Source: Actinomadura terrae
GTDB lineage: Bacteria; Actinomycetota; Actinomycetes; Streptosporangiales; Streptosporangiaceae
NCBI RefSeq assembly: GCF_022751215.1
Contig: NZ_JAICDG010000006.1
Location: forward strand, 372,001 to 436,000
Length of the DNA stretch: 64,000 bases
Reading direction: 5' to 3'
A model generated the notes under the pieces. The model searched no databases and was not told the DNA's origin. It saw only the letters and a program-made list of their open reading frames with translations. Numbering within the stretch: the stretch's first letter is position 1; the number at the start of each line of letters is the position of its first letter. The translations under genes were made by a program, and so were the position numbers. This document shows positions 52,403 through 60,750 of this stretch, piece by piece.

Positions 52403-53836
52403 GTGCCGCACCCGTTGGGCAACCGGCCCTCGAAGATCATCGCCGTGCACCTCAACTTCCCGTCGCGGGCGAGGGAGCGCGGCAGGATTCCGGCCGAGCC
52501 CTCGTACTTCCTCAAGCCGCCGTCCTCGCTCGCCGGGACCGGCGACCCGCTGGTCCGGCCGGCGGGCTGCGAGCTGATGACCTTCGAGGGCGAGATCGCC
52601 CTGGTCATCGGCCGCGAGGCGCGGCGGGTCTCCCCCGAGGACGCCTGGGAGCACGTCGCGTGGGTGACGGCGGCCAACGACGCGGGCGTGCACGACCTGC
52701 GCTACGCCGACCGGGGCTCCAACCTGCGCTCCAAGGGCTCGGACGGGTTCACCCCGATCGGCCCCCGGCTGCTGGACGCGCGGCGCCTCGACCCGGCCGC
52801 GCTGCGGGTGCGGACGTGGGTGAACGGCGAGGTGGTCCAAGACGACACGACCGACACGCTGCTGTTCCCGTTCGCGACGCTGGTCGCCGACCTGTCGCGG
52901 CTGGTGACGCTGGAGCCCGGCGACGTCATCCTGACCGGCACCCCCGGCGGCGCCTCGGTGGCCGCTCCCGGCGACACCGTCGAGGTCGAGGTCGGCACCG
53001 GCGAGGCCACCACCGGGCGGCTCAGCAACACGATCACCGTCGCCGACCAGCCGCTGGCGACCTGGGGCGCGATGCCCCGCGTGGACGACGCCGTCCGCTC
53101 CGACGCCTGGGGCCCCTCCTTCACCCCCGAGCCCGCCCTGGACGCCGCGACCGCCGAGGCGCTGCGGGGGCTGTCGACCGCCACGCTCAGCTCCCAGCTC
53201 CGCAAGCGCGGCTTCCAGCACATGAGCATCGACGGCGTCCACCCGGCCGACGGCGCGGCGAAGATGGTCGGCACCGCGCACACGCTGCGGTACCTGCCGC
53301 TGCGCGAGGACCTGTTCAAGGCGCGCGGCGGCGGCATGAACGCGCAGAAGCGCGCCATCGAGGAGCTGCGGCCCGGCCAGGTGCTGGTCATGGACGCGCG
53401 CCGGGACCCCTCGTCCGGCACGATCGGCGACATCCTCGCGCTGCGCGCCAAGGTGCGCGGCGCGGCCGGGGTGGTCACCGACGGCGGCCTGCGCGACAGC
53501 GCCACGGTCGCGGGCCTCGGGCTGCCGGTGTTCCACGCCGGCGCCCACCCCGCCGTGCTCGGCCGCCGCCACGTCCCGTGGGACACCGGCGTCCCGATCG
53601 CCTGCGGCGGCGCGCTGGTGCAGCCCGGCGACATCCTCGTCGGCGACCCCGACGGCGTCGTCGTGATCCCCCCGGACCTCGTCGCGGACCTCGTCGCGGA
53701 CTCGGTCGAGCAGGAGGCGCAGGAACGTTTCATCACCGAGCGCGTCGCGGCCGGTGAGCCCGTCGAGGGCCTCTACCCGCTCGGCCCCCGCTGGCGCGAG
53801 GCCTACGACGCCTGGCGCCGCGAGGGCGGCCGCTGA
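52403..53836 (+). CDS. Fumarylacetoacetate-hydrolase / RraA-type aldolase fusion
   Basis: 477 residues. The N-terminal half (about 1-215) is FAH-family: CELMTFEGEIALVIG (metal Glu), NDAGVHDLRYAD, SKGSDGFTPIGP and VILTGTPGG. The C-terminal half (about 255-450) is RraA-like: GDILALRAKVRGAAGVVTDGG followed by LRDSATVAGLGLPVF, where Arg and Asp of GGLRD bind the metal and pyruvate in HMG/CHA-type aldolases. In homoprotocatechuate degradation, FAH enzymes (HpaG) decarboxylate and isomerise the ring-cleavage product; an RraA aldolase could then split off pyruvate. GTG 52403 has AGGAGAG seven bases upstream. First gene of the rightward meta-cleavage operon. Confidence 0.9.
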   Translation: MPHPLGNRPSKIIAVHLNFPSRARERGRIPAEPSYFLKPPSSLAGTGDPLVRPAGCELMTFEGEIALVIGREARRVSPEDAWEHVAWVTAANDAGVHDLRYADRGSNLRSKGSDGFTPIGPRLLDARRLDPAALRVRTWVNGEVVQDDTTDTLLFPFATLVADLSRLVTLEPGDVILTGTPGGASVAAPGDTVEVEVGTGEATTGRLSNTITVADQPLATWGAMPRVDDAVRSDAWGPSFTPEPALDAATAEALRGLSTATLSSQLRKRGFQHMSIDGVHPADGAAKMVGTAHTLRYLPLREDLFKARGGGMNAQKRAIEELRPGQVLVMDARRDPSSGTIGDILALRAKVRGAAGVVTDGGLRDSATVAGLGLPVFHAGAHPAVLGRRHVPWDTGVPIACGGALVQPGDILVGDPDGVVVIPPDLVADLVADSVEQEAQERFITERVAAGEPVEGLYPLGPRWREAYDAWRREGGR

Positions 53837-53882
53837 CCGGCCTCCCCTCCCCCACCGACCTTCCACCGACCGAGGAGCAGAC

Positions 53883-54803
53883 GTGAAGTTCCGCACCGAC
53901 CCGTCCACGATCCGCGGGTCCATCGCGCCCGTCGTGACCCCCTTCGCCGCCGACGGCGCCGTCGACCACGACGCGCTGCGCGGGCTGATCTGCTGGCAGC
54001 TGGAGTCCGGCTCGCACGGGATCTCGCTCGGCGGCTCCACCGGCGAGCCCAGCAGCCAGACCGTCGCCGAGCGGATCGCGGCCATCCGCACGGCGGCCGA
54101 CGAGGTCGGCGACCGCGTCCCCTTCCTGCCCGGCACCGGATCGGCGAAGCTGGAGGAGACCCTGGAGGTCACCGCCGCCGCCCGCGACGCCGGCGCCGAC
54201 GCCGCCCTGGTGATCACGCCGTACTACGCGCGGCCCACCCAGGAGGCCCTCTACCAGTGGTACGCGACGGTCGCGCGCGAGTTCCCCGACCTGCCGCTGG
54301 TCGTCTACAACGTCCCGTCCCGGACGTCGGTGGACATCGCGCCGGAGACGGTCCGCCGGCTGTTCACCGATTTCGACAACATCGTCGGGATCAAGGAGAC
54401 CACCAAGGACTTCGAGCACTTCTCCCGCGTGCTGCACGCGTGCGGGCCCGAGCTGCTCGTGTGGTCGGGGATCGAGCTGCTGTGCCTGCCGCTGCTCGCC
54501 CTCGGCGGCGCCGGGTTCGTCAGCGCCGTCGCCAACCTCGCGCCCGCCGCCGTCGCCCGGATGTACGAGCTGTGGACGGCCGGGGACCAGGAGGGCGCCC
54601 GCGACCTGCACTACCGGCTGCACCCGCTCGTGGACCTGCTGTTCGTCGAGACCAACCCGGCGCCCGCCAAGTGGGTGCTGGAGCAGCGCGGCCGGATCCC
54701 CTCGGGGCACGTCCGGCCGCCGCTCGCCGCACCGTCCGAGCAAGCCCTCGTGCGCATCCGCGCACTGCTCGACCAGGGCGGCGACCTCGCCGCGGGCATC
54801 TGA
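53883..54803 (+). CDS. Dihydrodipicolinate synthase-family aldolase/lyase
   Basis: 306 residues, DapA/NAL TIM barrel: APVVTPFAADGAVDHDALR, GGSTGEPSSQT (substrate Thr region), YNVPSRT (catalytic Tyr) and GIKETTKD (Schiff-base Lys). The SxT(G/S)E motif and pathway context suggest a pyruvate-forming or pyruvate-condensing lyase of aromatic catabolism rather than lysine synthesis. GTG 53883 has GAGGAG upstream. It sits 46 bases after the fusion gene and 44 bases before the dehydrogenase gene. Confidence 0.92.
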   Translation: MKFRTDPSTIRGSIAPVVTPFAADGAVDHDALRGLICWQLESGSHGISLGGSTGEPSSQTVAERIAAIRTAADEVGDRVPFLPGTGSAKLEETLEVTAAARDAGADAALVITPYYARPTQEALYQWYATVAREFPDLPLVVYNVPSRTSVDIAPETVRRLFTDFDNIVGIKETTKDFEHFSRVLHACGPELLVWSGIELLCLPLLALGGAGFVSAVANLAPAAVARMYELWTAGDQEGARDLHYRLHPLVDLLFVETNPAPAKWVLEQRGRIPSGHVRPPLAAPSEQALVRIRALLDQGGDLAAGI

Positions 54804-54847
54804 CCCGCGGCCGCGCCGTCCCGCCACCGAACCGGAAGAGAGCATCG

Positions 54848-56344
54848 ATGCCCGTCCCCTCTGCACCCGCCCGCCCCGACGGCCTGCCGGAGCACATCCG
54901 GCACTGGATCGGCGGCGAGTTCGCCGACAGCGCCGGCGGAGCGGTCTTCGACGTCATTGACCCCGTCTCCAACACCCGCTACGCCACCGCGTCGGCGGGC
55001 GGCCCCGCCGACGTGGACAAGGCCGTCGCCGCGGCCCGCGCCGCCTTCCCCGCCTGGGCGGCCCTCGGCAACCGGGAGCGGGCGAACATCCTGACCCGCA
55101 TCGCCGACGCCGTCGAGGCGCGCGAGGACCGGCTCGCCGAGTTCGAGTCGTTCGACTCCGGGCTGCCGATCACCCAGGCGCGCGGCCAGGCCCGCCGCGC
55201 CGCCGAGAACTTCCGCTACTTCGCCGACGTGATCGTCGCGCTCGGCGAGGAGGCGTTCCGGGTCGGCGATCAACAGCTCAACTACGTCGTGCGCACCCCG
55301 GCGGGCGTGGCCGGGCTGATCACGCCGTGGAACACCCCGTTCATGCTGGAGAGCTGGAAGCTCGCCCCGGCGATCGCGTCGGGCTGCACGCTCGTGCTCA
55401 AGCCCGCCGAGTGGACGCCGCTGTCGGCGGGCCTGTGGCCGGAGATCTTCACCGAGGCGGGCGTCCCGGCGGGCGTGGTCAACATCGTGCACGGCATCGG
55501 CGAGGAGGCGGGGCAGGCCCTCGTCGACCACCCGGACGTGCCGCTGCTGTCGTTCACCGGCTCCACCGACACCGGCCGGCACATCATGCGCTGCTCCGCG
55601 GACGGCCTGAAGGCGCTGTCCATGGAGCTCGGCGGCAAGTCGCCCGTCGTGGTGTTCGCCGACGCCGACCTGGACGCGGCGCTCGACTCGGTGATCTTCG
55701 GGGTGTTCTCGCTGAACGGCGAGCGCTGCACGGCGGGCTCCCGCGTGCTGGTGGAGCGCCCCGTCTACGAGGAGTTCACCCGCCGGCTCGCCGAGCGGGC
55801 CGAGAAGGTGCGGGTCGGGCCGCCGTCGGACCCGGCGACCGAGGTCGGCGCGCTCGTCCACCCCGAGCACTACGCCCGGGTGCTGGAGTACGTGGAGATC
55901 GGGCAGCGGGAGGCCAAGCTGGTCGCGGGCGGCGAGCGCCCCGCGCACCTGCCGGAGGGCAACTACCTCCAGCCCACCGTGTTCAGCGACGTCCCCCGGG
56001 ACGCGCGGATCTTCCAGGAGGAGATCTTCGGGCCGGTTGTGGCCGTCGCCGCGTTCGACGGCGAGGACGAGGCGATCGACCTGGCCAACGCCACCCGCTA
56101 CGGCCTCGCCGCCTACGTGTGGACGAGCGACCTGCGACGGGGCCACCGCATCGCGCACGCCGTCCAGTCGGGTATGGTCTGGGTCAATTCGCACAACGTC
56201 CGTGACCTGCGCACTCCCTTCGGCGGTGTGAAGGACTCGGGACTCGGACGCGAGGGCGGCGCGCACAGCATCGACTTCTTCTCCGAGTCCAAGATCGTGC
56301 ACGTCATGCTGGGCGAGGTGCACACGCCCCGCTTCGGCGCCTAG
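54848..56344 (+). CDS. hpaE: Aldehyde dehydrogenase, probable 5-carboxymethyl-2-hydroxymuconate semialdehyde dehydrogenase
   Basis: 498 residues. NAD-dependent ALDH with GLITPWNTPFMLESWKLAPA (catalytic Asn), MELGGKSPVVVF (general-base Glu) and NGERCTAGSR (catalytic Cys). The WNTPFMLESWK and NGERCTAGSR wording is what I recall for HpaE/HpcC enzymes, which oxidise the semialdehyde made by homoprotocatechuate dioxygenase; the dioxygenase gene follows 8 bases later. A related hydroxymuconic semialdehyde substrate is equally possible. The active site is complete. Confidence 0.9.
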   Translation: MPVPSAPARPDGLPEHIRHWIGGEFADSAGGAVFDVIDPVSNTRYATASAGGPADVDKAVAAARAAFPAWAALGNRERANILTRIADAVEAREDRLAEFESFDSGLPITQARGQARRAAENFRYFADVIVALGEEAFRVGDQQLNYVVRTPAGVAGLITPWNTPFMLESWKLAPAIASGCTLVLKPAEWTPLSAGLWPEIFTEAGVPAGVVNIVHGIGEEAGQALVDHPDVPLLSFTGSTDTGRHIMRCSADGLKALSMELGGKSPVVVFADADLDAALDSVIFGVFSLNGERCTAGSRVLVERPVYEEFTRRLAERAEKVRVGPPSDPATEVGALVHPEHYARVLEYVEIGQREAKLVAGGERPAHLPEGNYLQPTVFSDVPRDARIFQEEIFGPVVAVAAFDGEDEAIDLANATRYGLAAYVWTSDLRRGHRIAHAVQSGMVWVNSHNVRDLRTPFGGVKDSGLGREGGAHSIDFFSESKIVHVMLGEVHTPRFGA

Positions 56345-56352
56345 GAGCACCC

Positions 56353-57366
56353 ATGAGCACACCTCCCGACGTCATCCGCTCCGCCTACACGCAGCTCGCG
56401 GTGACGGACCTGGCGAAGTCCCGCTGGTTCTGGGTCGACATGCTGGGCCTGCACGTCCAGCACGAGGACGCCGAGACCCTCTACCTGCGCGGCACGGACG
56501 AGCTGACCCACCACTCCCTGGTGCTGCGGGCCGGGCCGGTCGCCGCGCTGGACCACCTCGCCTACCGGGTGCGCGCCCCCGAGGACGTCGACCGGGCCGA
56601 GCGGTTCTTCACCGAGCTCGGGCGGCCCGTCCGGCGCGTCCCGGCGGGGACGGGCACGCACGGCGTCGGCGACGCGGTCCGGGTCGTGGACCCGCTCGGC
56701 TTCACCGTGGAGTTCTTCCACGACATCGCCCGCGGGGAGCGCCTCATCCAGCGCTACGACCTGCACAAGGGCGCCCAGATCGCCCGGCTGGACCACTTCA
56801 ACATCTGCACGCCCGACATCCCCGCCGCCTACGACCACTACCGCTCGCTCGGCTTCGGCTGCTCGGAGACGATCGAGGGCGACGAGCACGAGCTGTACGC
56901 GGCCTGGATGTTCCGCAAGCAGACCGTGCACGACGTGGCCTTCACCGGCGGCGCGGGCCCCCGCCTGCACCACATCGGCATGGCCACGCACGAGTCGCAC
57001 CAGGTGCTGCGCACCGCCGACATCTTCGGGTCGCTCGGCAAGGAGCACCACATCGAGCGGGGGCCGGGGCGGCACGGGGTGTCCAACGCCTTCTACGTCT
57101 ACCTGCGCGACCCCGACGGGCACCGGGTGGAGATCTACACCTCCGACTACTACACCGGCGACCCCGACCACGAGACGTACCGGTGGAACGTGCACGACGA
57201 CCGCCGCCGCGACTTCTGGGGCAACGCGGTGATCGAGTCCTGGTACAAGGAGGCCTCCCCCGTCCTCGACCTGGACGGCCGCATCCAGCCGATCTCCGAG
57301 GCCGCGCTGGACGAGTCCGCCGTCCAGGTCGGCGCCGACGGGCTCGGCATCGTCGAGCCGTCCTGA
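56353..57366 (+). CDS. hpaD: Extradiol ring-cleavage dioxygenase, probable 3,4-dihydroxyphenylacetate 2,3-dioxygenase
   Basis: 337 residues, type I (vicinal oxygen chelate) extradiol dioxygenase with two domains. Expected metal ligands: His about 149 in RLDHFNICT, His about 206 in RLHHIGMAT and Glu about 260 in RVEIYTSDYYTGD. The C-terminal tail (DFWGNAVIESWYKEASPVLD) matches the lid of homoprotocatechuate 2,3-dioxygenases as I recall them. It opens the catechol ring to a semialdehyde oxidised by the preceding enzyme. ATG 56353 lies 8 bases after the dehydrogenase stop. Last gene of the operon, followed by a terminator. Confidence 0.9.
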   Translation: MSTPPDVIRSAYTQLAVTDLAKSRWFWVDMLGLHVQHEDAETLYLRGTDELTHHSLVLRAGPVAALDHLAYRVRAPEDVDRAERFFTELGRPVRRVPAGTGTHGVGDAVRVVDPLGFTVEFFHDIARGERLIQRYDLHKGAQIARLDHFNICTPDIPAAYDHYRSLGFGCSETIEGDEHELYAAWMFRKQTVHDVAFTGGAGPRLHHIGMATHESHQVLRTADIFGSLGKEHHIERGPGRHGVSNAFYVYLRDPDGHRVEIYTSDYYTGDPDHETYRWNVHDDRRRDFWGNAVIESWYKEASPVLDLDGRIQPISEAALDESAVQVGADGLGIVEPS

Positions 57367-57388
57367 CCCACCCGCTCCCCATCAGACA

Positions 57389-57419
57389 ACCCGGTCCCGC
57401 AGGATGTGCGGGGCCGGGT
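57389..57419. terminator. Hairpin terminator between dioxygenase and XRE genes
   Basis: 13-bp stem with one G-T pair (57389-57401 with 57407-57419) and a 5-nt loop, in a convergent gap. Confidence 0.75.
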
Positions 57420-57436
57420 CTCCACTTTCCGGTCCG

Positions 57437-58225
57437 CTAGCCGTCGCGGAGCAGTTCCAGCGCCCGCCGCGACGGCGATCCCGGCGCGGCCGTGTACAGG
57501 ACGACCCGCTGGTCGAGCCCCGGCACCGGCAGGATCTCGCAGTCCAGCTCCAGCTCCCCCACGACCGGGTGGACGGCGCGCTTGGTCAGCGTCCGCTGCA
57601 CCTCGACCTCGCGGGCCGCCCACAGCGCGGCGAACTCGGGGCTGGCCGCCGACAGCTCGTCCACGATCTCCCGCACGCCCGGGTCGTCCGGGTAGCGGCC
57701 GCTCGCGCGCAGGTCCGCGACGCATCTGCGGGCCAGCGCGCGCCTGTCGTCGCGCAGCGGGCCGGAGAACAGCCAGCGCAGCGTGTTGCGCCGCTCGGCC
57801 GGCACGCCGGCGAGGTCGCCGATCAGTGCGGTGAGCATCCGGTTCCAGGCCAGCACGTCGTAGCACGCGTTGATCACCATGGCGGGGACGGCGTCGAGCC
57901 GCTCCAGCAGCCGCAGGACGTTGCCCGGCACCTCCCGGGACGGGCGCGGCGGCGGGCGTCCCGCGAAGCCCAGCAGGTAGTCGGCCTCGTCGCCCGACAG
58001 CCGCAGCGCGCGGCCGAGCGCGGTGAGCACCTGCCCGGACGGCCGCGGCCCTCGGCCCTGCTCCAGCCGGACGTAGTAGTCGACCGAGATGCCCGCCAGC
58101 AGCGCGACCTCCTCGCGCCGCAGCCCAGGGGTCTGCCGCCGCCCGCCGGGCGCGAGACCAGCCGCGCGCGGATCGGCGCGCTCCCGCCGGCTCCGCAGGA
58201 ACCCCGCCAGCTCGCCCCTGTCCAT
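57437..58225 (-). CDS. XRE-family regulator with MmyB-like ligand domain
   Basis: 262 residues. An N-terminal helix-turn-helix: ELAGFLRSRRERADP, then TPGLRREEVALLAGISVDYYVRLEQGRGP. It continues into an MmyB/LigandBD domain (VPAMVINACYDVLAWNRMLTALIGD, then RNTLRWLFSGPLRDD). This class, abundant in actinomycetes, usually represses a neighbouring NAD(P)-dependent oxidoreductase gene, and such a gene starts divergently at 58319. ATG 58225 is the natural start for the family. Confidence 0.93.
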   Translation of the reverse strand: MDRGELAGFLRSRRERADPRAAGLAPGGRRQTPGLRREEVALLAGISVDYYVRLEQGRGPRPSGQVLTALGRALRLSGDEADYLLGFAGRPPPRPSREVPGNVLRLLERLDAVPAMVINACYDVLAWNRMLTALIGDLAGVPAERRNTLRWLFSGPLRDDRRALARRCVADLRASGRYPDDPGVREIVDELSAASPEFAALWAAREVEVQRTLTKRAVHPVVGELELDCEILPVPGLDQRVVLYTAAPGSPSRRALELLRDG

Positions 58226-58318
58226 CCGCCCATTCTGCCCCCGCCGGGGGTGGTATCGCGGGTCCCAGGCCCGGCCGTGCCTACCCCGCCCGCGCCGGAC
58301 GGCGGCAGCCTGGGGGCC

Positions 58319-59149
58319 ATGACGATCCTGGTCACCGGAGCGCGCGGGAAGATCGCGCGGAGCCTCGTCCACCGGCTGCTGGAGGGGGGTCACGACGTCC
58401 GCGCGGCGGGGCGCGACCCGTCCGCCGCAAGCCTTCCGCCGGGGGTGGAAGTGGTCGCGGCCGATCTCGCCGACCCCGGCACGCTCGGCCCGGCGCTCAA
58501 GGGCGCCCGCAAGGTGTTCGCCTACGCCGACCGGGGCGGCCTGGACGGCTTCGCCCGGGCCGCCGCCGAGGCGGGGGCCGAGCACATCGTGTTGCTGTCC
58601 GCCGTGGGCGCGTCCGCGTCCTCGGCCGACCCGATCGCCCGGATGCACAGCGCCGCCGAGCGGGCCGTCGCCGCCTCGGGGGTCCCGTGGACGTTCCTGC
58701 GCGCGGGCGGGTTCGCGTCCAACACCCTTCAGTGGGCCGGGACGATCCGCGCGGCGGGCGTGGTCCGCGACCCGTTCCCCGAGTCGCGGTCGGCGCCCGT
58801 CCACGAGGCGGACGTCGCGGCAGTGGCCCTGGCCGTCCTCACCGGCACCGGGCGGCACGGCGGCACGCCGGTCCTGACCGGCCCCGAGACGCTGACGCGC
58901 CGCAGGCAGGCCGAGCTGATCGGCGAGGCGCTCGGCCGCCGCCTGGGCTTCGAGATCCAGGATCTGGACGAATACCGCCGCGACCTGGCGCGGTGGGGGC
59001 CGCCCGAGGTGGCCGAGGCGCTCGTCCGGCATGCCGCAGACGCGGTGCACGCGCCGCTCCCGCCGACCGGGGCCGTCGAGGAGATCACCGGACGCCCGGC
59101 CCGGACGTTCGCCGCGTGGGCCCGCGACCACCGGGGCGACTTCGCCTGA
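58319..59149 (+). CDS. NmrA-like NAD(P)-binding oxidoreductase
   Basis: 276 residues of the atypical-SDR/NmrA class: ILVTGARGKIARSLVHRLL (GxxGxxG-type loop), VRAAGRDPS, LSAVGASASSADPIARMHSAAERAV and PWTFLRAGGFASNTLQWAGTI. Members are quinone oxidoreductases or redox sensors. ATG 58319 follows a 93-bp divergent gap with the XRE gene, its presumed regulator. It is convergent with the DNA polymerase IV gene (4-base gap). Confidence 0.9.
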   Translation: MTILVTGARGKIARSLVHRLLEGGHDVRAAGRDPSAASLPPGVEVVAADLADPGTLGPALKGARKVFAYADRGGLDGFARAAAEAGAEHIVLLSAVGASASSADPIARMHSAAERAVAASGVPWTFLRAGGFASNTLQWAGTIRAAGVVRDPFPESRSAPVHEADVAAVALAVLTGTGRHGGTPVLTGPETLTRRRQAELIGEALGRRLGFEIQDLDEYRRDLARWGPPEVAEALVRHAADAVHAPLPPTGAVEEITGRPARTFAAWARDHRGDFA

Positions 59150-59153
59150 CGCC

Positions 59154-60332
59154 TCAGTCGGGGAGCATCGGCATCTGCGGTCCCGGGTCGTGGCCCAGCA
59201 GCACCGCCCGGGTGATCGCGGAGGAGCCGAACCGGTCCCGGACGCCGTCCACCGCCGCGTCCACCGCGCGGCCCCGCTCGAAGGGCAGCGCGAGCTGGAC
59301 GGCCCGGTCGTCGTGCAGGCTCGCGAGCGACGCGCCCAGCAGCGTCAGGCCCCGGCTCTCGATCATCGGCGCGGCCGCCGCGAGCAGGCCGCGCAGCACG
59401 TCGAGGATCACCGGGGTCTCGGCGGTGGCCTGCGGGAGCGTCCGCGAGCGGCTCGCCCGGGCGAAGTCGCCGAACCGCACCCGGAGCGTGACCGTGCGGC
59501 AGACCCGGTGCGCCTTCCGCAGCCGCCCGCCGAGCCGGTCGGCGAGGCCCACGAGGATGACGTCCAGCTCCTCGGGCGTGCGGGGGCGGTTCCCGAGCGC
59601 CCGCTGGGCGCCGATGGAGCGGCGCCGGGCCCCGGTGCGCACCGGGCGCGGGTCGCGGCCCCGCGCGAGCGCGTGCAGGTGGCGGCCCGCGCCGGGGCCG
59701 AGCAGCGCGACCAGCGCGGCCTCGGGCATGTCCGCCACGCCGCCGACCGTGGTGATCCCGTAGCCGGCGAGCCTGGCGGCGGTGGCGGGCCCGACGCCCC
59801 ACAGCCGCCGGACCGGCAGCGGGCGCAGGAACTCCAGTTCGCCGTCCGGCGGGACGACGAGCAGCCCGTCGGGCTTGGCGACGCCGCTGGCCACCTTGGC
59901 GAGGAACTTGGTCCGCGCGACCCCGACCGTGATCGGCAGCCCGACCTCCCCGGCGACCTCCCGCCGCAGCCGGGCCGCGACCGCGTCGGGGGCCGCCGCC
60001 AGCCCGCCGACATCGAGGAACGCCTCGTCGATCGACAACCCCTCCACCAGCGGCGTCGTCGCCCGGAACAGCGCGAACACCGCCCTGCTCGCCGCGCTGT
60101 AGGCGGCCATCCGGGGCCGGACCACGACCGCGCGCGGGCACAGCCGCCGGGCCTGGCCGCCGCTCATCGCGGTCCGCACCCCGAACGCCTTGGCCTCGTA
60201 GCTGGCCGCCAGCACCACGCCGCCACCCACGATCACCGGCCGGCCCCGCAGGGCGGGGTCGTCGCGCTGCTCGACCGAGGCATAGAAGGCGTCCAGGTCG
60301 GCGTGCAGGATCGTGGGCGCGGACACGAACAT
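59154..60332 (-). CDS. dinB: DNA polymerase IV (Y-family translesion polymerase)
   Basis: 392 residues. ILHADLDAFYASVEQ and LSIDEAFLDV carry the catalytic carboxylates; VGVARTKFLAKVASGVAKPDG, LWGVGPATAARLAGYGI (helix-hairpin-helix) and a little-finger domain follow. It copies damaged templates with low fidelity. The ATG at 60332 lies inside a perfect SOS box (60326-60339), so either the message is leaderless or translation starts at the downstream GTG (60326). The gene is 19 bases downstream of merR on the same strand. The C-terminal PMLPD is not a clear beta-clamp motif; MQLALPF-like wording (VQLALPF) near residue 350 may be. Confidence 0.94.
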   Translation of the reverse strand: MFVSAPTILHADLDAFYASVEQRDDPALRGRPVIVGGGVVLAASYEAKAFGVRTAMSGGQARRLCPRAVVVRPRMAAYSAASRAVFALFRATTPLVEGLSIDEAFLDVGGLAAAPDAVAARLRREVAGEVGLPITVGVARTKFLAKVASGVAKPDGLLVVPPDGELEFLRPLPVRRLWGVGPATAARLAGYGITTVGGVADMPEAALVALLGPGAGRHLHALARGRDPRPVRTGARRRSIGAQRALGNRPRTPEELDVILVGLADRLGGRLRKAHRVCRTVTLRVRFGDFARASRSRTLPQATAETPVILDVLRGLLAAAAPMIESRGLTLLGASLASLHDDRAVQLALPFERGRAVDAAVDGVRDRFGSSAITRAVLLGHDPGPQMPMLPD

Positions 60333-60339
60333 ATGTTCG
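60326..60339. promoter_or_regulatory. SOS box (LexA operator) overlapping the dinB start
   Basis: CGAACATATGTTCG, a perfect palindrome matching the actinobacterial LexA consensus CGAACnnnnGTTCG. It includes the dinB ATG. Confidence 0.85.
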
Positions 60340-60351
60340 CATAGGCGCGGG

Positions 60352-60720
60352 TCAGCCGGTCATCGCGGGTCTCTCCCCGGCGTTGTCCAGAAAGCCCTTG
60401 AGCTCGCCCCGGATGGCGTTCAGCTCGGCGATCCGCTCGTCGAGGGCCGCCAGCTTCGACGCGACGAACTCGACGCTCGCGGCGCAGCGCTGCTCGGTCA
60501 GGTCGTGGTCGTCGAGGCAGGGCAGGAACCGCCGGACGTCGTCGCTGGTGAAGCCGAGCGCGAGCAGGCGCCGGATGTTGCGGACGCGCGTCACGGCCCG
60601 CGCGTCGTAGTGGCGGTAGCCGTTGCCCGCCCGCCGGGAATGCAGCAGGCCGTGCTGCTCGTAGTACCGCAGGGCCCGGGTGGTCGTCCCGGCCGCCGCC
60701 GCCAGCTCGCCGATGAGCAT
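60352..60720 (-). CDS. MerR-family transcriptional regulator
   Basis: 122 residues. The winged helix begins MLIGELAAAAGTTTRALRYYEQHGLLHSRRAGNGYRHYD, the MerR hallmark, followed by a long dimerisation helix. Two Cys (in RFLPCLDDHDL and QRCAAS) might sense a metal or oxidant, but spacing does not match a known metal class. ATG 60720 has GGGAGGTGGGG upstream. It lies 30 bases downstream of an SDR gene on the same strand, and probably regulates the promoter of that two-gene unit (see 61546-61577). Confidence 0.92.
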   Translation of the reverse strand: MLIGELAAAAGTTTRALRYYEQHGLLHSRRAGNGYRHYDARAVTRVRNIRRLLALGFTSDDVRRFLPCLDDHDLTEQRCAASVEFVASKLAALDERIAELNAIRGELKGFLDNAGERPAMTG

Positions 60721-60750
60721 CGCCCCACCTCCCTCGCACCAGCGTCCCGC

